Positions 25,607-35,338 of a stretch of DNA of 64,000 nt are shown in pieces. The stretch is from an uncultured Bacilli bacterium. Its GTDB lineage: Bacteria; Bacillota_I; Bacilli_A; RFN20; CAG-631. The position numbers and the translations under genes are program-made. The notes below the pieces were generated by a model. It saw only the letters and a program-made list of their open reading frames with translations, did not search any database and was not told the DNA's origin. Where the stretch lies: contig CANQVX010000002.1 of assembly GCA_947627355.1 (NCBI GenBank), positions 62,001 to 126,000 on the forward strand, read 5' to 3'. Positions within the stretch are counted from its first letter, which is position 1; each line of letters begins with the position of its first letter.

Positions 25607-26566
25607 TTATAAACTATTTGCTGTTGCAAGGAAAATTTCAAAATCAATATAACGGTCTTTAACGCCACGTTTAATATCTATATCCAGATTAGATAGAGTT
25701 ATTAAGAATTTTTTTACTTGATTTAATGAATATTTTCTAGTGTTTTCAGCAGCTAATTTAACACGATAAGGGTGAATGTTTAATGTTGTTGCTATTTCAT
25801 CATTACTCATGTGTTCGTTTTTTAAAATGCCAACTTGTAAGATAACTCTAAATTGAGACGCAAGTAAATTAATTAAAACTAAGGTGTCCGTTTTCATTAA
25901 TTTCAAGTCAGTGTATATTTTCATTGCCTTAGCATTATCTTTTCTTAACAAGGCATTAGAAAGTTCAAATATATTATCTTCTAATGGTTGAGGAATTAAA
26001 CGCGTAGCAACATCAGCATCAACATAATTACCAAATAAAGATAATTTAGTGATTTCTTTTTCTAGGCTTTCAACATTTTGGCACCTCATAAGGAGAATAT
26101 CAAAAGCTTCTCTAGATATTTGAATGTTAAGTTTCTTTATTAAAGTATTAGCATAATCAGCTAATTCATCATTAGATTCAAAAAATAAATTTTTAATTGT
26201 TACATATTTTTTAATCATATTAAAATATTTGCTTTTTGGTTTATAGTAGTTTGAATCACAGATAATGATTAATTCAATGTTATCACTTGGATGTTCTAAA
26301 TAGTTTGTTAACAAAGATAAATCATTTTTAAACGGTAGTTTTTTCTTATCATCAACAAAAAAATAAGGTCTTTTAATAACTACAACCTTTTTATCACTTA
26401 AAAAGGCTGGAGTTTCTAAACAGTCAATTATTTCTTCAAGAGGATTATTTTCAAAATCAAAAGAAGCATAATTAAAATCATCAACATGATCAATTGCTGC
26501 TTGAATGATTTGATTTAATGTTGATTTGAGTATTAAACTTTGGTCACCTAAGATAAGATATGTCAT
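25607..26566 (-). CDS. holA: DNA polymerase III subunit delta
   Basis: A 319-aa clamp-loader subunit that opens the beta clamp with delta-prime and tau/gamma. The fold is recognisable from YLILGDQSLILKSTLNQII, the conserved VVVIKRPYFF and FLSDKKVV region, and the C-terminal helical collar LNIHPYRVKLAAENTRKYS. It follows comEA-comEC as in many Bacilli. The rpsT gene often found next to holA is absent. Confidence 0.9.
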   Translation of the reverse strand: MTYLILGDQSLILKSTLNQIIQAAIDHVDDFNYASFDFENNPLEEIIDCLETPAFLSDKKVVVIKRPYFFVDDKKKLPFKNDLSLLTNYLEHPSDNIELIIICDSNYYKPKSKYFNMIKKYVTIKNLFFESNDELADYANTLIKKLNIQISREAFDILLMRCQNVESLEKEITKLSLFGNYVDADVATRLIPQPLEDNIFELSNALLRKDNAKAMKIYTDLKLMKTDTLVLINLLASQFRVILQVGILKNEHMSNDEIATTLNIHPYRVKLAAENTRKYSLNQVKKFLITLSNLDIDIKRGVKDRYIDFEIFLATANSL

Positions 26567-26594
26567 AATTTTCTTCCCCTAAAGTATTATACCA

Positions 26595-28649
26595 TTATTT
26601 AGCAGTATTAATGTAGTAAAAAAAATAAAGATATGAAATTTTTATTGTTCCTTGGATATCTGTACGATATGTTTTGACTTTGTGTTTATTTAGTAATGAT
26701 AAAACTTCTTTGGTTGGATGGCCATAAAAGTTTTTACCAACACTGATAATAGCCATCTTTGGTTTGATAACTTCTAGAAATTCATCACATGTTGAATATT
26801 TACTACCATGATGAGCAACTTTTAAAATATCAACACTTAAAGTTGGATAGTCTTTGATGATTTTCTTTTCTAAATTAGAATCTATGTCACCTGTAAATAA
26901 ACAATTAGAATTAGCGATTTTACCGAACAAAACGATACTTTTATTATTTGTATCAGAATACTCGTTATAATGTTTGTTAAGATTAACTAGATGCAATGAA
27001 CCTAGATTTATTTCTTTTATATCAGGATTACTTATAACTTTAAGCACTAGAAAGTTTTCTTTTAAGGATTCTAAAGCACCACAATGATCATAATCGTTAT
27101 GGCTAATAACAACTAAATCTATTTTCTTTATTCCTCGATATTCTAGATATGGGATTATCTTTTTAGTAGCTATATCATAGTTTTTGATACCACCGGTATC
27201 AATTAACATGACACCTTTTCCCCATTTACTTTCAACAACAGCACAATCACCTTGATAAACATCAAGAAAAGTTAGTTGTTCATAGCCTATGAAACGATTC
27301 TTGTGATACAAAATAAACACAGATATGATTAAAAAAGCAAATGAAAAATAAAACTTTTTATATTTTTTGGTTTCTAGACATATCAAAATTAAAATACAAA
27401 GGACATAAAAGATAACCATGAATACTAACGATGGTTTTCCAAAGATAAATGGTTTGAATTGATTGTTTAGAAAGTGAATGCTTTTAAAAAACGAGGTATA
27501 AACTTGATTAAACAAAGACAACTTAAAAAACGAAAAAATCAATGAAATTATCGATAGAATCATTAATACCATAACAACATAACTTAACAAAATATTGCTA
27601 AAGAAACTAAAAAAGTTGATCTTATAATTAATGCTTAATTGAATTGGAAACATGACTAAAAAACAGATAAAAGACATTAATAAAAGGTTAACTATTTTAT
27701 TTTGTCCTTTAAATATCTTGCTAGATAAGATAAGTGTCATAGTTAGAGCATAACTCATGATAAATGATAAAGAATAGACTGTTAAAGGTTCAAACAGCAA
27801 TAAGATTAAACCACTGATAGCAAGTCTATCTAAAGAACTAAAACGATTCTTTTTATCAAAGGAAGCAAAGATTAAACAAAACACAGCTCTAAAAGTGCTA
27901 ATTGAAAAATTTAATAAATAACTATAAAAGATTAAAAAAGCAAACGAAACATAATTTGCTTTGTCTTTTAGTAAGAATTTAAATAAAAAACATATTAATT
28001 TATGTAAAAATAAGATATGAAAACCGGAAACAACAAATAAATGTAAAGCATTGATTTCTTTTAAGTCATTATAGACTAAATCATCAACGTCATGATTGTT
28101 AAATAATAACATTGAAACAAAAGTATAACTATCACCTTTTAAGTTTTTTAATAGAGCATTAACTATTCTATTAGATAATGGTGGATTATGTGATTTTAAT
28201 ACGATTCTATCGACATTTTCAAACTTATAGAAAACTCTTTGCTGATTTAAATATGTCTTAAATTCAAAGCCATATAAGGCTGAATCATTAGTTATTTTTG
28301 TAATGTTAGCATTAAAAGTTAAAATATCGTTTTTACTATATTTTGTATCAGTGCTTAGTAATACTTTGTGGCTATCATATTTAACAATACAATAACTATC
28401 TTTTGCTGTTTCTACTTTTACTTCAAATTGACTATAGGAAAATGGAATGTTATCAGGATGATTTACTCGATAGAAAGAAAAAAATAAGAAACATACAGCC
28501 ATGATAATCACTGGCTGTATGCTTATTTTCTTGTAGACAAAGAGCGTAAAAATTATAAATAAACCTAAATAGAAAAAATTAAATGAGTTGATAAATAAAA
28601 CACCTAAAATGGCACTTACAAGATAAAAGAAAAAGCAACCCTTAATCAT
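26595..28649 (-). CDS. comEC: DNA internalisation competence protein ComEC/Rec2
   Basis: A 684-aa polytopic membrane protein forming the DNA uptake channel. Layout: N-terminal membrane pair and DUF4131-like region (1-180), competence domain with many TM segments (about 190-440, including LFVVSGFHILFLHK), and C-terminal metallo-beta-lactamase domain (about 455-680) with VISHNDYDHCGAL, LFTGDID and VAHHGSKYST. The MBL motif reads HNDYDH, so the His/Asp ligands are kept. It overlaps comEA by 4 bp (ATGA). Confidence 0.93.
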   Translation of the reverse strand: MIKGCFFFYLVSAILGVLFINSFNFFYLGLFIIFTLFVYKKISIQPVIIMAVCFLFFSFYRVNHPDNIPFSYSQFEVKVETAKDSYCIVKYDSHKVLLSTDTKYSKNDILTFNANITKITNDSALYGFEFKTYLNQQRVFYKFENVDRIVLKSHNPPLSNRIVNALLKNLKGDSYTFVSMLLFNNHDVDDLVYNDLKEINALHLFVVSGFHILFLHKLICFLFKFLLKDKANYVSFAFLIFYSYLLNFSISTFRAVFCLIFASFDKKNRFSSLDRLAISGLILLLFEPLTVYSLSFIMSYALTMTLILSSKIFKGQNKIVNLLLMSFICFLVMFPIQLSINYKINFFSFFSNILLSYVVMVLMILSIISLIFSFFKLSLFNQVYTSFFKSIHFLNNQFKPFIFGKPSLVFMVIFYVLCILILICLETKKYKKFYFSFAFLIISVFILYHKNRFIGYEQLTFLDVYQGDCAVVESKWGKGVMLIDTGGIKNYDIATKKIIPYLEYRGIKKIDLVVISHNDYDHCGALESLKENFLVLKVISNPDIKEINLGSLHLVNLNKHYNEYSDTNNKSIVLFGKIANSNCLFTGDIDSNLEKKIIKDYPTLSVDILKVAHHGSKYSTCDEFLEVIKPKMAIISVGKNFYGHPTKEVLSLLNKHKVKTYRTDIQGTIKISYLYFFYYINTAK

Positions 28650-29176
28650 AAGGTGATTAAATCTTTTACATTATCAAAGATGCTTGTTCCAATGCCCGTG
28701 ACCTCCATAAGCTCATCTAAATAAGCAAACGGATGAATATCTTCTCGATAAGCAATAATTCGTTCGGCAAGTATTGAACCAACAGATGGAAGTGTTTTTA
28801 ACTCTTCTTTTGTTGCTTGGTTAATCGATATTTTGTTATCAGCAATTTGAGGAACATAAATGGTAATACTTTTTTGAATAATTAGATATGGATTGATGGC
28901 ATCAAAATCAGTGTTAGTTAATGTTCCACCAGCCATATCGATAACATCTTGTAAAAAGCATCCGCTTTCTAAAGTATAAGTTCCAGGTGTCTTAACATTA
29001 CCAGTTATTGTTACATTTACTTCTTCAACATCATCTAAATCATCAAAAAAATCACTTGGTAGTAACTCTACCGGGTTACTTAATTGACTATAAAATTTTG
29101 CTCTTTGCTTTTCAATTGCTTGTAGTCCAGAGATGACTACAAAAATAAAAACGACCACTCCTATAATTACTTTCAT
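28646..29176 (-). CDS. comEA: Competence protein ComEA (SLBB plus helix-hairpin-helix)
   Basis: A 176-aa membrane-anchored DNA receptor: one N-terminal membrane segment (about 4-22), an SLBB domain (about 50-112, TGNVKTPGTYTLESG) and a tandem HhH DNA-binding domain (ISINQATKEELKTLPSVG and LDELMEVTGIG). With ComEC it suggests the capacity for natural transformation. It is the first gene of the comEA-comEC-holA operon. Confidence 0.92.
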   Translation of the reverse strand: MKVIIGVVVFIFVVISGLQAIEKQRAKFYSQLSNPVELLPSDFFDDLDDVEEVNVTITGNVKTPGTYTLESGCFLQDVIDMAGGTLTNTDFDAINPYLIIQKSITIYVPQIADNKISINQATKEELKTLPSVGSILAERIIAYREDIHPFAYLDELMEVTGIGTSIFDNVKDLITL

Positions 29177-29231
29177 GAATAAATCCCTCCAGTATTTATA
29201 ATAGTGATCGTTTTTAAAAAGTTACCTTTTT

Positions 29232-29723
29232 TTATTGAATATTTTTTATAACTATTTTGTAAGGCACTTCACTTTGGACTTCAATTTCTTTGTCAGAAAC
29301 TTCTTTTCCATATAAAGCAACGCCAAGAGCAGATTCGTTTGAAATCTTTCCATTGAATGGATCGGTTTCTACAGAACCAACGATTGTAACAGTGTGTTCT
29401 TCTTTATCATCTAAGTCTAGATAAGTAACTGTAGAACCAACACTAACTTTTCTTTGTGCTTTACCTTTTTTATCTTTTTTGTTGTCATCAATAATTGTGA
29501 CATTTGCAAGAATGTGTTCAATTTCTTTAATTCTTGCTTCAACTTCGGCTTGACGTGCACGAGCAGCATCATAATCAGCGTTTTCAGATAAGTCACCTTG
29601 AGCGCGTGCTTCTTGTAAGTCTTTAATAACATTTGGACGAACAACATCAATTAAATTACGAAATTCTTCTTGAAGTTTTTCGACACCTTGTTTAGTAAGT
29701 AAAATTTTTTCGGCTTCAACCAT
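29232..29723 (-). CDS. greA: Transcription elongation factor GreA
   Basis: About 163 aa from the ATG at 29723, chosen because GAGGTGA lies 8 nt before it; the in-frame GTG at 29735 is part of that SD. It rescues backtracked RNA polymerase. The N-terminal coiled coil carries LTKQGVEKLQEEF and GDLSENADYDAARARQ with the acidic tip (D..E), and the C-terminal FKBP-like domain carries GKISNESALGVALYG. Confidence 0.93.
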   Translation of the reverse strand: MVEAEKILLTKQGVEKLQEEFRNLIDVVRPNVIKDLQEARAQGDLSENADYDAARARQAEVEARIKEIEHILANVTIIDDNKKDKKGKAQRKVSVGSTVTYLDLDDKEEHTVTIVGSVETDPFNGKISNESALGVALYGKEVSDKEIEVQSEVPYKIVIKNIQ

Positions 29724-29789
29724 ATTTATATTCACCTCGTCCGATTCGATAACATTATATTACAAATTGCTTTAAAAATAAACTAAAAA

Positions 29790-31649
29790 TCACTCAAGAG
29801 ATTCAAGTTTTACTAGCAATTCGTTTAGGGTTGTTTCTAGGTCTTCTATTTCTTTTGCCATTTGTTTATATTCATCCCAACGATATTGAGTTGTAGTATC
29901 ACTGATTTTGTCTTGACGTAGTTTTATTTCTTTTTCAATTTGGTTTATTTCTTGTTCTATTTTTGTTATTTCGTTTTTATTACTTTTTGTTTTATTTGTT
30001 TTAGGCTTTTCTTTGTTTTTGTTTTCTTTTTTAGTAGTTTTAAAGGCGTTGGCTTCAATTTTATGAAGCAATGTGAAGTCTTCATAATTTCCGTTTTCGA
30101 TAATGAATGATTTGTTTTGAATGTAGACTATTTTATTAGCAATTCGATTAATAAAATAACGGTCATGGCTAACCATAACAATAGTCCCTGGATATTCTTC
30201 AAGAATATCGGCAACAACTTGCTTGGTTGAAAAATCTAAATGGTTAGTGGGTTCATCTAAAAATAAAACTTCATACTTACGTAGTGTAATTAAAGCAAAT
30301 ACTAATCTTACCTTTTCACCACCACTTAAATTAGAAACCAATTTAAAAGCATCATCTTCATAAAACAAAAATCTTCCTAAGAGATTTCTAACTTCAGTAT
30401 TTGTCATCAAAGGGAATTCATCTTGAATGGTTGAAAATAATGTTTTATCTGGATTAAGAACTTCTTGATTTTGATCAAAATAAAAGTATGAATAATCTCT
30501 TAAATTATCGTTTCGACCGGAAATTTTATGTTTGTTATTCATGATACATTGAATAAGTGTTGACTTGCCACAACCATTTTGACCCATGATACAAATCTTA
30601 TCTTGATTATAAATATCAAGACTAAATGGTTCGGTTAGTGGTTTATCGCTATAACCAAATGTTAAATCGACACATGAATGCATTATAACTCTATTAGATA
30701 AGTTGGTATCAAAATGAGCTTTGATGGTTCTTTTTGATTCTTTTGGCTTTTCAATTTTAACCATTTTATCGAGTTTTTTTTCAAGCGAAGCGGCAAATGA
30801 AGTTTTAGTAGGCTTTGGTCTAAACTTACGAATTAGCATTTCATAACGATGAATTTCTTTTTCTTGTAAACGATATTGTTTTAATTGTTGTTCATAACGC
30901 ATTGTTTTAGTTTTACAATAGTTATCATAATTGCAATTAAATAATTCGGCTTCATGGTTTTCAATAGCAAGTATTTTATTAGCAAAGTTATCGATAAATG
31001 TTCTATCGTGTGAAACTATAATAACAGTTCCAGAATAAGTTTTTAAATATTTTTCAAGCAATTCAATCATGATTAAGTCTAGATGGTTAGTAGGTTCATC
31101 TAGTAATAATACATTAGGATTGTTTAATAATAATTTTACTAGGCTTGCTCTAGTTCTTTCACCGCCCGAAAGGCTTCTAATAGTTCGATTATAATAAGTC
31201 ACATCAAAACCAAATTTATTTAATAACATTTCAATGTTCACATTATATTGATAACCACCTAAATCATGATATTTGGTTTCTAAATTAGTAAATTTTAAAA
31301 CATTTTCTTCGCTATAATTAATGGTTATATTGTTAGCAAGTTCATCTAATTCTTTTTTTATTTTAATTAATGGTGAATAAACTTCTTCCATTTCTTTATA
31401 TAAAGTATTATCTAAATTACTAAACACTTCTTGGCTTAAATAACCTATCGTGGTATTTGTTTCAAACCTAAAAGTTCCTGAATCACTCGACAATTCTTTA
31501 GTTAATATTTTTAGTAAAGTTGTTTTTCCTTCACCATTATCGCCAATGATAGCTACTTTATCGTTTTTGTTTATAGCAAAAGTAACATGTGATAAAACAA
31601 CTTTATCACCATAACTTTTATTCAAATCATTAACTGTTAAAATAGCCAT
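29790..31649 (-). CDS. ABC-F family ATPase
   Basis: About 619 aa from the ATG at 31649 (MAILTVNDLNKSYG), preceded by AAAGGTGA; the in-frame upstream codons include a terminator. Two ABC domains without membrane segments: Walker A GDNGEGKTT and GQNGCGKST, signatures LSGGERTR and LSGGEKVR, with a charged linker (about 240-320) and a C-terminal Lys/Glu coiled coil (about 540-619). ABC-F proteins act on the ribosome (YdiF-like housekeeping or antibiotic protection). The position directly after a terminator suggests read-through control. Confidence 0.88.
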   Translation of the reverse strand: MAILTVNDLNKSYGDKVVLSHVTFAINKNDKVAIIGDNGEGKTTLLKILTKELSSDSGTFRFETNTTIGYLSQEVFSNLDNTLYKEMEEVYSPLIKIKKELDELANNITINYSEENVLKFTNLETKYHDLGGYQYNVNIEMLLNKFGFDVTYYNRTIRSLSGGERTRASLVKLLLNNPNVLLLDEPTNHLDLIMIELLEKYLKTYSGTVIIVSHDRTFIDNFANKILAIENHEAELFNCNYDNYCKTKTMRYEQQLKQYRLQEKEIHRYEMLIRKFRPKPTKTSFAASLEKKLDKMVKIEKPKESKRTIKAHFDTNLSNRVIMHSCVDLTFGYSDKPLTEPFSLDIYNQDKICIMGQNGCGKSTLIQCIMNNKHKISGRNDNLRDYSYFYFDQNQEVLNPDKTLFSTIQDEFPLMTNTEVRNLLGRFLFYEDDAFKLVSNLSGGEKVRLVFALITLRKYEVLFLDEPTNHLDFSTKQVVADILEEYPGTIVMVSHDRYFINRIANKIVYIQNKSFIIENGNYEDFTLLHKIEANAFKTTKKENKNKEKPKTNKTKSNKNEITKIEQEINQIEKEIKLRQDKISDTTTQYRWDEYKQMAKEIEDLETTLNELLVKLESLE

Positions 31650-31661
31650 ATTTTCACCTTT

Positions 31662-31688
31662 AAAAAAGGGCAATATTGCTATTGCCCT
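31662..31688 (-). terminator. Terminator between the MalK-type gene and ABC-F
   Basis: Minus strand AGGGCAATA, loop GCAA, TATTGCCCT, then a T-run. The stem ends about 18 nt before the ABC-F start codon, with the SD immediately after the T-run. Confidence 0.85.
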
Positions 31689-31701
31689 CAAGCACCTTTA
31701 T

Positions 31702-32958
31702 TTATTTTTGTTTTTTATTTTTTCTTTCTTTTTTAGGTTTTTCTTCTTGTTTTACTTCTTCTGCTGGAGCAGCTTCAACAGCTGGAGCTTCTTCAACACT
31801 TTCTTCTTGTTCGTTTTCTTCTTTTCTTAAACCAATCTTTTCTTTTCTAGCAACTAATACTTCAGTTGTTGTTGGATCAAAGAAGTGAACTTTATTCATA
31901 TCAAAAGCAAAGTTAACTTTATCATGAACTTGAATATCATTGTTAGCAGAAGTCTTAACAATAATTCTTTGGCCATTCATATAACCATAAACGATTAATT
32001 CGTGACCTAGTAATTCAACAACGTCACATTCAACGATTGTAGATGATGTTTTATATTTTTCAGCGATAGGACCATTGATATGAATATCTTCTGGACGGAT
32101 ACCTAAAATAACTTCTTCATTTTCATAACCTTGAATGTTAGGTCTTAATTCTTCTGGAATGAAAATACGAATTGTTCTTTCAGTCTTAGAACCTTCGATT
32201 TCAAAATATTCACCAACATATTTACCTTTTAAGAAGTTCATTGCTGGAGATCCAATGAAGCCACCAACGAAAATATTTGCTGGGTTGTTATAAACTTCTT
32301 TTGGAGTACCGATTTGTTGAATGTAACCATCTTTCATAACAACGATTCTAGTAGCCATTGTCATAGCTTCTGTTTGGTCGTGTGTTACGTAAATTGTAGT
32401 AGCACCAACACGTTCGTGGATTTTAATAATTTCAGATCTCATTTGAACACGTAGTTTAGCATCTAGGTTACTTAAAGGTTCGTCCATTAAGAATACCTTA
32501 GGGTGACGAACGATAGCTCTACCTAATGCAACACGTTGTCTTTGACCACCTGATAAAGCTTTAGGTCTTCTGTTTAAATAAGGTTCTAGACCTAAAATAG
32601 CAGCAACTTCATTAACACGTCTTTCGATTTCTTCTTTTGGAATCTTACGAAGTTTTAAACCGAATGCCATGTTATCATAAACAGTCATGTGAGGATATAA
32701 TGCATAGCTTTGGAAAACCATGGCAATATCTCTATCTTTTGGTGCAATATCATTAACTAAACGATTGTTAATGTATAATTCACCGCTGGTGATTTCTTCA
32801 AGACCAGCAACCATTCTTAGAGTAGTTGATTTACCACAGCCAGAAGGACCTACGAATACGATAAATTCATGATCATCTACATCTAAGTTAAAATCAAAAA
32901 CGGCTTGTACTTTGTTGTCATAAATTTTGTTAATGTCTTTAAATTTTAATGTAGCCAT
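31702..32958 (-). CDS. Sugar ABC transporter ATP-binding protein (MalK/UgpC/MsmX type)
   Basis: A 418-aa CUT1-class ATPase. ABC domain: Walker A GPSGCGKST (about 37-45), signature LSGGQRQR (about 133-140), VFLMDEPLSNLD Walker B, and H-loop VTHDQTE. A C-terminal MOP/TOBE regulatory domain follows (about 235-370). The last about 45 residues are an unusual Glu/Ala/Lys-rich tail. Such ATPases often serve several sugar importers, so it is a plausible partner for the lipoproteins at 15.9-21.2 kb; no permease is in the window. Confidence 0.92.
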   Translation of the reverse strand: MATLKFKDINKIYDNKVQAVFDFNLDVDDHEFIVFVGPSGCGKSTTLRMVAGLEEITSGELYINNRLVNDIAPKDRDIAMVFQSYALYPHMTVYDNMAFGLKLRKIPKEEIERRVNEVAAILGLEPYLNRRPKALSGGQRQRVALGRAIVRHPKVFLMDEPLSNLDAKLRVQMRSEIIKIHERVGATTIYVTHDQTEAMTMATRIVVMKDGYIQQIGTPKEVYNNPANIFVGGFIGSPAMNFLKGKYVGEYFEIEGSKTERTIRIFIPEELRPNIQGYENEEVILGIRPEDIHINGPIAEKYKTSSTIVECDVVELLGHELIVYGYMNGQRIIVKTSANNDIQVHDKVNFAFDMNKVHFFDPTTTEVLVARKEKIGLRKEENEQEESVEEAPAVEAAPAEEVKQEEKPKKERKNKKQK

Positions 32959-33010
32959 ATAATAATCTCCTTTTGTTGTATCTATTATATATTATTTTAA
33001 ATAATATTTA

Positions 33011-33029
33011 TTTGTGCAACGTGCACAAA
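33011..33029. promoter_or_regulatory. TTTGTGCA palindrome between the HTH regulator and the MalK-type gene
   Basis: TTTGTGCA, ACG, TGCACAAA: a perfect 8-bp dyad about 55 bp upstream of the ATPase start. One TTTGTGCA half-site recurs at 33591-33604 just before the regulator gene. Candidate operator; it lacks a T-run and so is a poor terminator. Confidence 0.5.
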
Positions 33030-33030
33030 T

Positions 33031-33585
33031 TTAAAACAAATAACTAGCAAAGATAAGTTTTAAAAAGATAGCTGTGTCTAAATCACGAATATCCATATTA
33101 CTTTTTTCCATAAATTGATTCATTCGATAATTAAATGAGTTACGATGTAAATATAATTCTTTGGCTGCTTGTGAAGCATTCATATTACAACTTAAAAAGA
33201 CGTTTGCGGTTTCTAAATATTCTTTTTTAATGTCTTGTAGTAGTGATTGCATATCTTTTTTAACTTTTTCATCGTTGTAATTTTGTAAAAAGATTTCAAA
33301 GGCTGTCATAACATCGTTATGAACTAGAGATAAATAAGAATAAAATACTTTGTTGAAGTTTGGAACAACAAAACAAGATATTTCAATACCATAGTCACTA
33401 ATCATCATTAAGATTGCTTGCTTTAAGACATAAACAAAGCTATCACAATCAAAAACCACGATTTGAGCAACATTTTTAACCCATGTAATTTCTATTTGAT
33501 GGTTAAATCTTTCTTCTAATAAGACTTCAATATCTTTTTTGAAAGATTCATTTGCTATTTTTAATAATGCTTTAGATTGTTTCAT
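33031..33585 (-). CDS. PucR-type helix-turn-helix regulator
   Basis: About 184 aa from the ATG at 33585; AAGGTGA lies 6 nt upstream and the in-frame TTG at 33603 precedes it. The C-terminal 60 residues (LETANVFLSCNMNASQAAKE, LYLHRNSFNYRMNQF) match the PucR/CdaR C-terminal HTH. The N-terminal 120 residues have no recognised sensor domain. It sits directly upstream of the MalK-type ATPase on the same strand and may regulate it; the TTTGTGCA motif occurs near both starts. Confidence 0.7.
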   Translation of the reverse strand: MKQSKALLKIANESFKKDIEVLLEERFNHQIEITWVKNVAQIVVFDCDSFVYVLKQAILMMISDYGIEISCFVVPNFNKVFYSYLSLVHNDVMTAFEIFLQNYNDEKVKKDMQSLLQDIKKEYLETANVFLSCNMNASQAAKELYLHRNSFNYRMNQFMEKSNMDIRDLDTAIFLKLIFASYLF

Positions 33586-33639
33586 TTTGTTCACCTTGCA
33601 CAAATAGTATACTAAATATAAATAAAAAAGAAAATCATT

Positions 33640-34584
33640 TTATTCTTGATTTTCTTTGATAATATCCATGATTTCATCTTTGGCTGATTTATCATTTGTT
33701 AAATAGCCAATTTGATTAAATGTTCCAAGTCGATAATAGTAATTAGGAAATTCATTATAACTTGTTGTTTGCTTGAACAATCTTTTAAATAATCTTTTGA
33801 AGAAACCTTCTTCGATGTTATTTAATGGATTATTTTTATCGTTTTTTATGTTTTCTAGAACTTGTTTTGCAAAGGCATAACCATTATTTATTCTAAATTC
33901 AATGTTTTCGGGTTTGAAATCTAATGAATCAAATTTACCATAACCTAATTGAAAACAAGGAGTGAAATCAATAACTGAGATGTCGGCTAGTTCTTCAGGA
34001 CTAGGATGATATTCAGGCCTTAAGCCAACAACAATGATTATGTCACAACCAGCGTTTTTAAGTGCTCTAATTGGCACATTATCACGAAAGCCATCGCTAT
34101 ATTTATAATCACCAATTTGAACTGCCCCATAAACATAAGGGATAGCAGAACTTGCAAGGACATATGATAAGATTTCATCAGGTGTTTTGTTGTTGGCTAA
34201 GAAATATTCAATCTTTTCTAAGTCATTGTTAAAGGCTGTTATATATAATTGTCTGTTAGCCTTTGATATCTTTTCAAAGTCCACTGAATCTTTTAAAATT
34301 CTAATTAAACCTTGTCTTGAAAATATGCCTTTTTCCCCTTTTTGTCGGAATTTTAAAGCATCTTTTCGGCCAATTGTACGCCATATTTTTTCACATTCAT
34401 CAATGGTATCGTTAACAACCATCAAAGCATTGATAGAACCAATTGAATTGGCTGAAACATAACTTACTTTTTCTAGAATGTTTGCTTCTTTTAAAGCATG
34501 TAAAACACCGGCTTGAAAAGCACCTTTAGCGCCACCGCCACCAAGTACAAGGCCTATTTTATGAGATTTGTTTCTTTGGTTCAT
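33640..34584 (-). CDS. Patatin-like phospholipase family protein
   Basis: A 314-aa patatin-like hydrolase. The oxyanion loop GGGGAKGAFQAG (about 14-25) is canonical and the late Asp occurs as SDGFRDNVP. The nucleophile elbow reads SANSIGS, with Ala in place of the first Gly of GxSxG; the Ser and second Gly are kept, so activity is plausible. It overlaps the MBL gene upstream by 26 bp, hinting at joint translation. Substrate unknown. Confidence 0.85.
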   Translation of the reverse strand: MNQRNKSHKIGLVLGGGGAKGAFQAGVLHALKEANILEKVSYVSANSIGSINALMVVNDTIDECEKIWRTIGRKDALKFRQKGEKGIFSRQGLIRILKDSVDFEKISKANRQLYITAFNNDLEKIEYFLANNKTPDEILSYVLASSAIPYVYGAVQIGDYKYSDGFRDNVPIRALKNAGCDIIIVVGLRPEYHPSPEELADISVIDFTPCFQLGYGKFDSLDFKPENIEFRINNGYAFAKQVLENIKNDKNNPLNNIEEGFFKRLFKRLFKQTTSYNEFPNYYYRLGTFNQIGYLTNDKSAKDEIMDIIKENQE

Positions 34585-35338
34585 AATAGTCCTCGCTTTC
34601 TAAGAGTCTATCTTGCTTTGCAATAGCAATTCTAATATTACTGATATCGATATCTTTTTCTTTCATAGCAGTATAGAAAGTTTGTAATAATAATTCTTCA
34701 GTATTGGCTTCTCTACTTCTATGTAAAAAACAGATTTCTTTAGTGTTAGGCCCTATTACATTTGCTAGTGTTGAAGCACAATCCATGTTAGATAAGTGCC
34801 CTTCGACCGACAAAATTCTAGTTTTAGTACGATAATCACGATTAGATAACATAAGCATTCTGGGATCGTGATTGCTTTCAATTAAATAATAATCACAATT
34901 ATTAATAAGTCTTTGAATTGTAACATGAACATAACCTGTATCAGTGATATAGGCTAGTTTTTCATCATTATATGAAATTATTAAACCAGTTGTGCCTGGA
35001 CTATCATGAGACATAGGAATTAAAACTAAATCAAAACCAACTAAATTAAGATGGTCAAAATCACTTAATTTATGGTCATAATTAGCATTTAATGATGTTC
35101 TTTGGTTACAATAAAACATATCAGAACTAAATAATTTAGCGCTGGTATTGTAATGATCGCCATGCATGTGAGTTATAAATATAGCTTTTACATTGTCTGG
35201 ATTTAATTTTGCTTTGGCCATTCGATATTTGAATTCTTTTTGATTTAAACCACAATCGATTAAAAGAATTTCATCATTATCATTTACAAAGGCTGTACAG
35301 TTTCCAGCTGATCCACTAGCTAAAATATAATAACGCAT
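34559..35338 (-). CDS. MBL-fold metallo-hydrolase, WalJ/YycJ-like
   Basis: A 259-aa metallo-beta-lactamase-fold protein with N-terminal ASGSAGNC, the metal motif THMHGDH, SHDSPGTTG and VEGHLSN. This matches WalJ/YycJ, a 5'-3' exonuclease-like protein usually linked to walKR; here no walKR is adjacent and it follows dnaB instead. The start overlaps the dnaB stop by one base (TAATG). Confidence 0.85.
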   Translation of the reverse strand: MRYYILASGSAGNCTAFVNDNDEILLIDCGLNQKEFKYRMAKAKLNPDNVKAIFITHMHGDHYNTSAKLFSSDMFYCNQRTSLNANYDHKLSDFDHLNLVGFDLVLIPMSHDSPGTTGLIISYNDEKLAYITDTGYVHVTIQRLINNCDYYLIESNHDPRMLMLSNRDYRTKTRILSVEGHLSNMDCASTLANVIGPNTKEICFLHRSREANTEELLLQTFYTAMKEKDIDISNIRIAIAKQDRLLESEDYYEPKKQIS

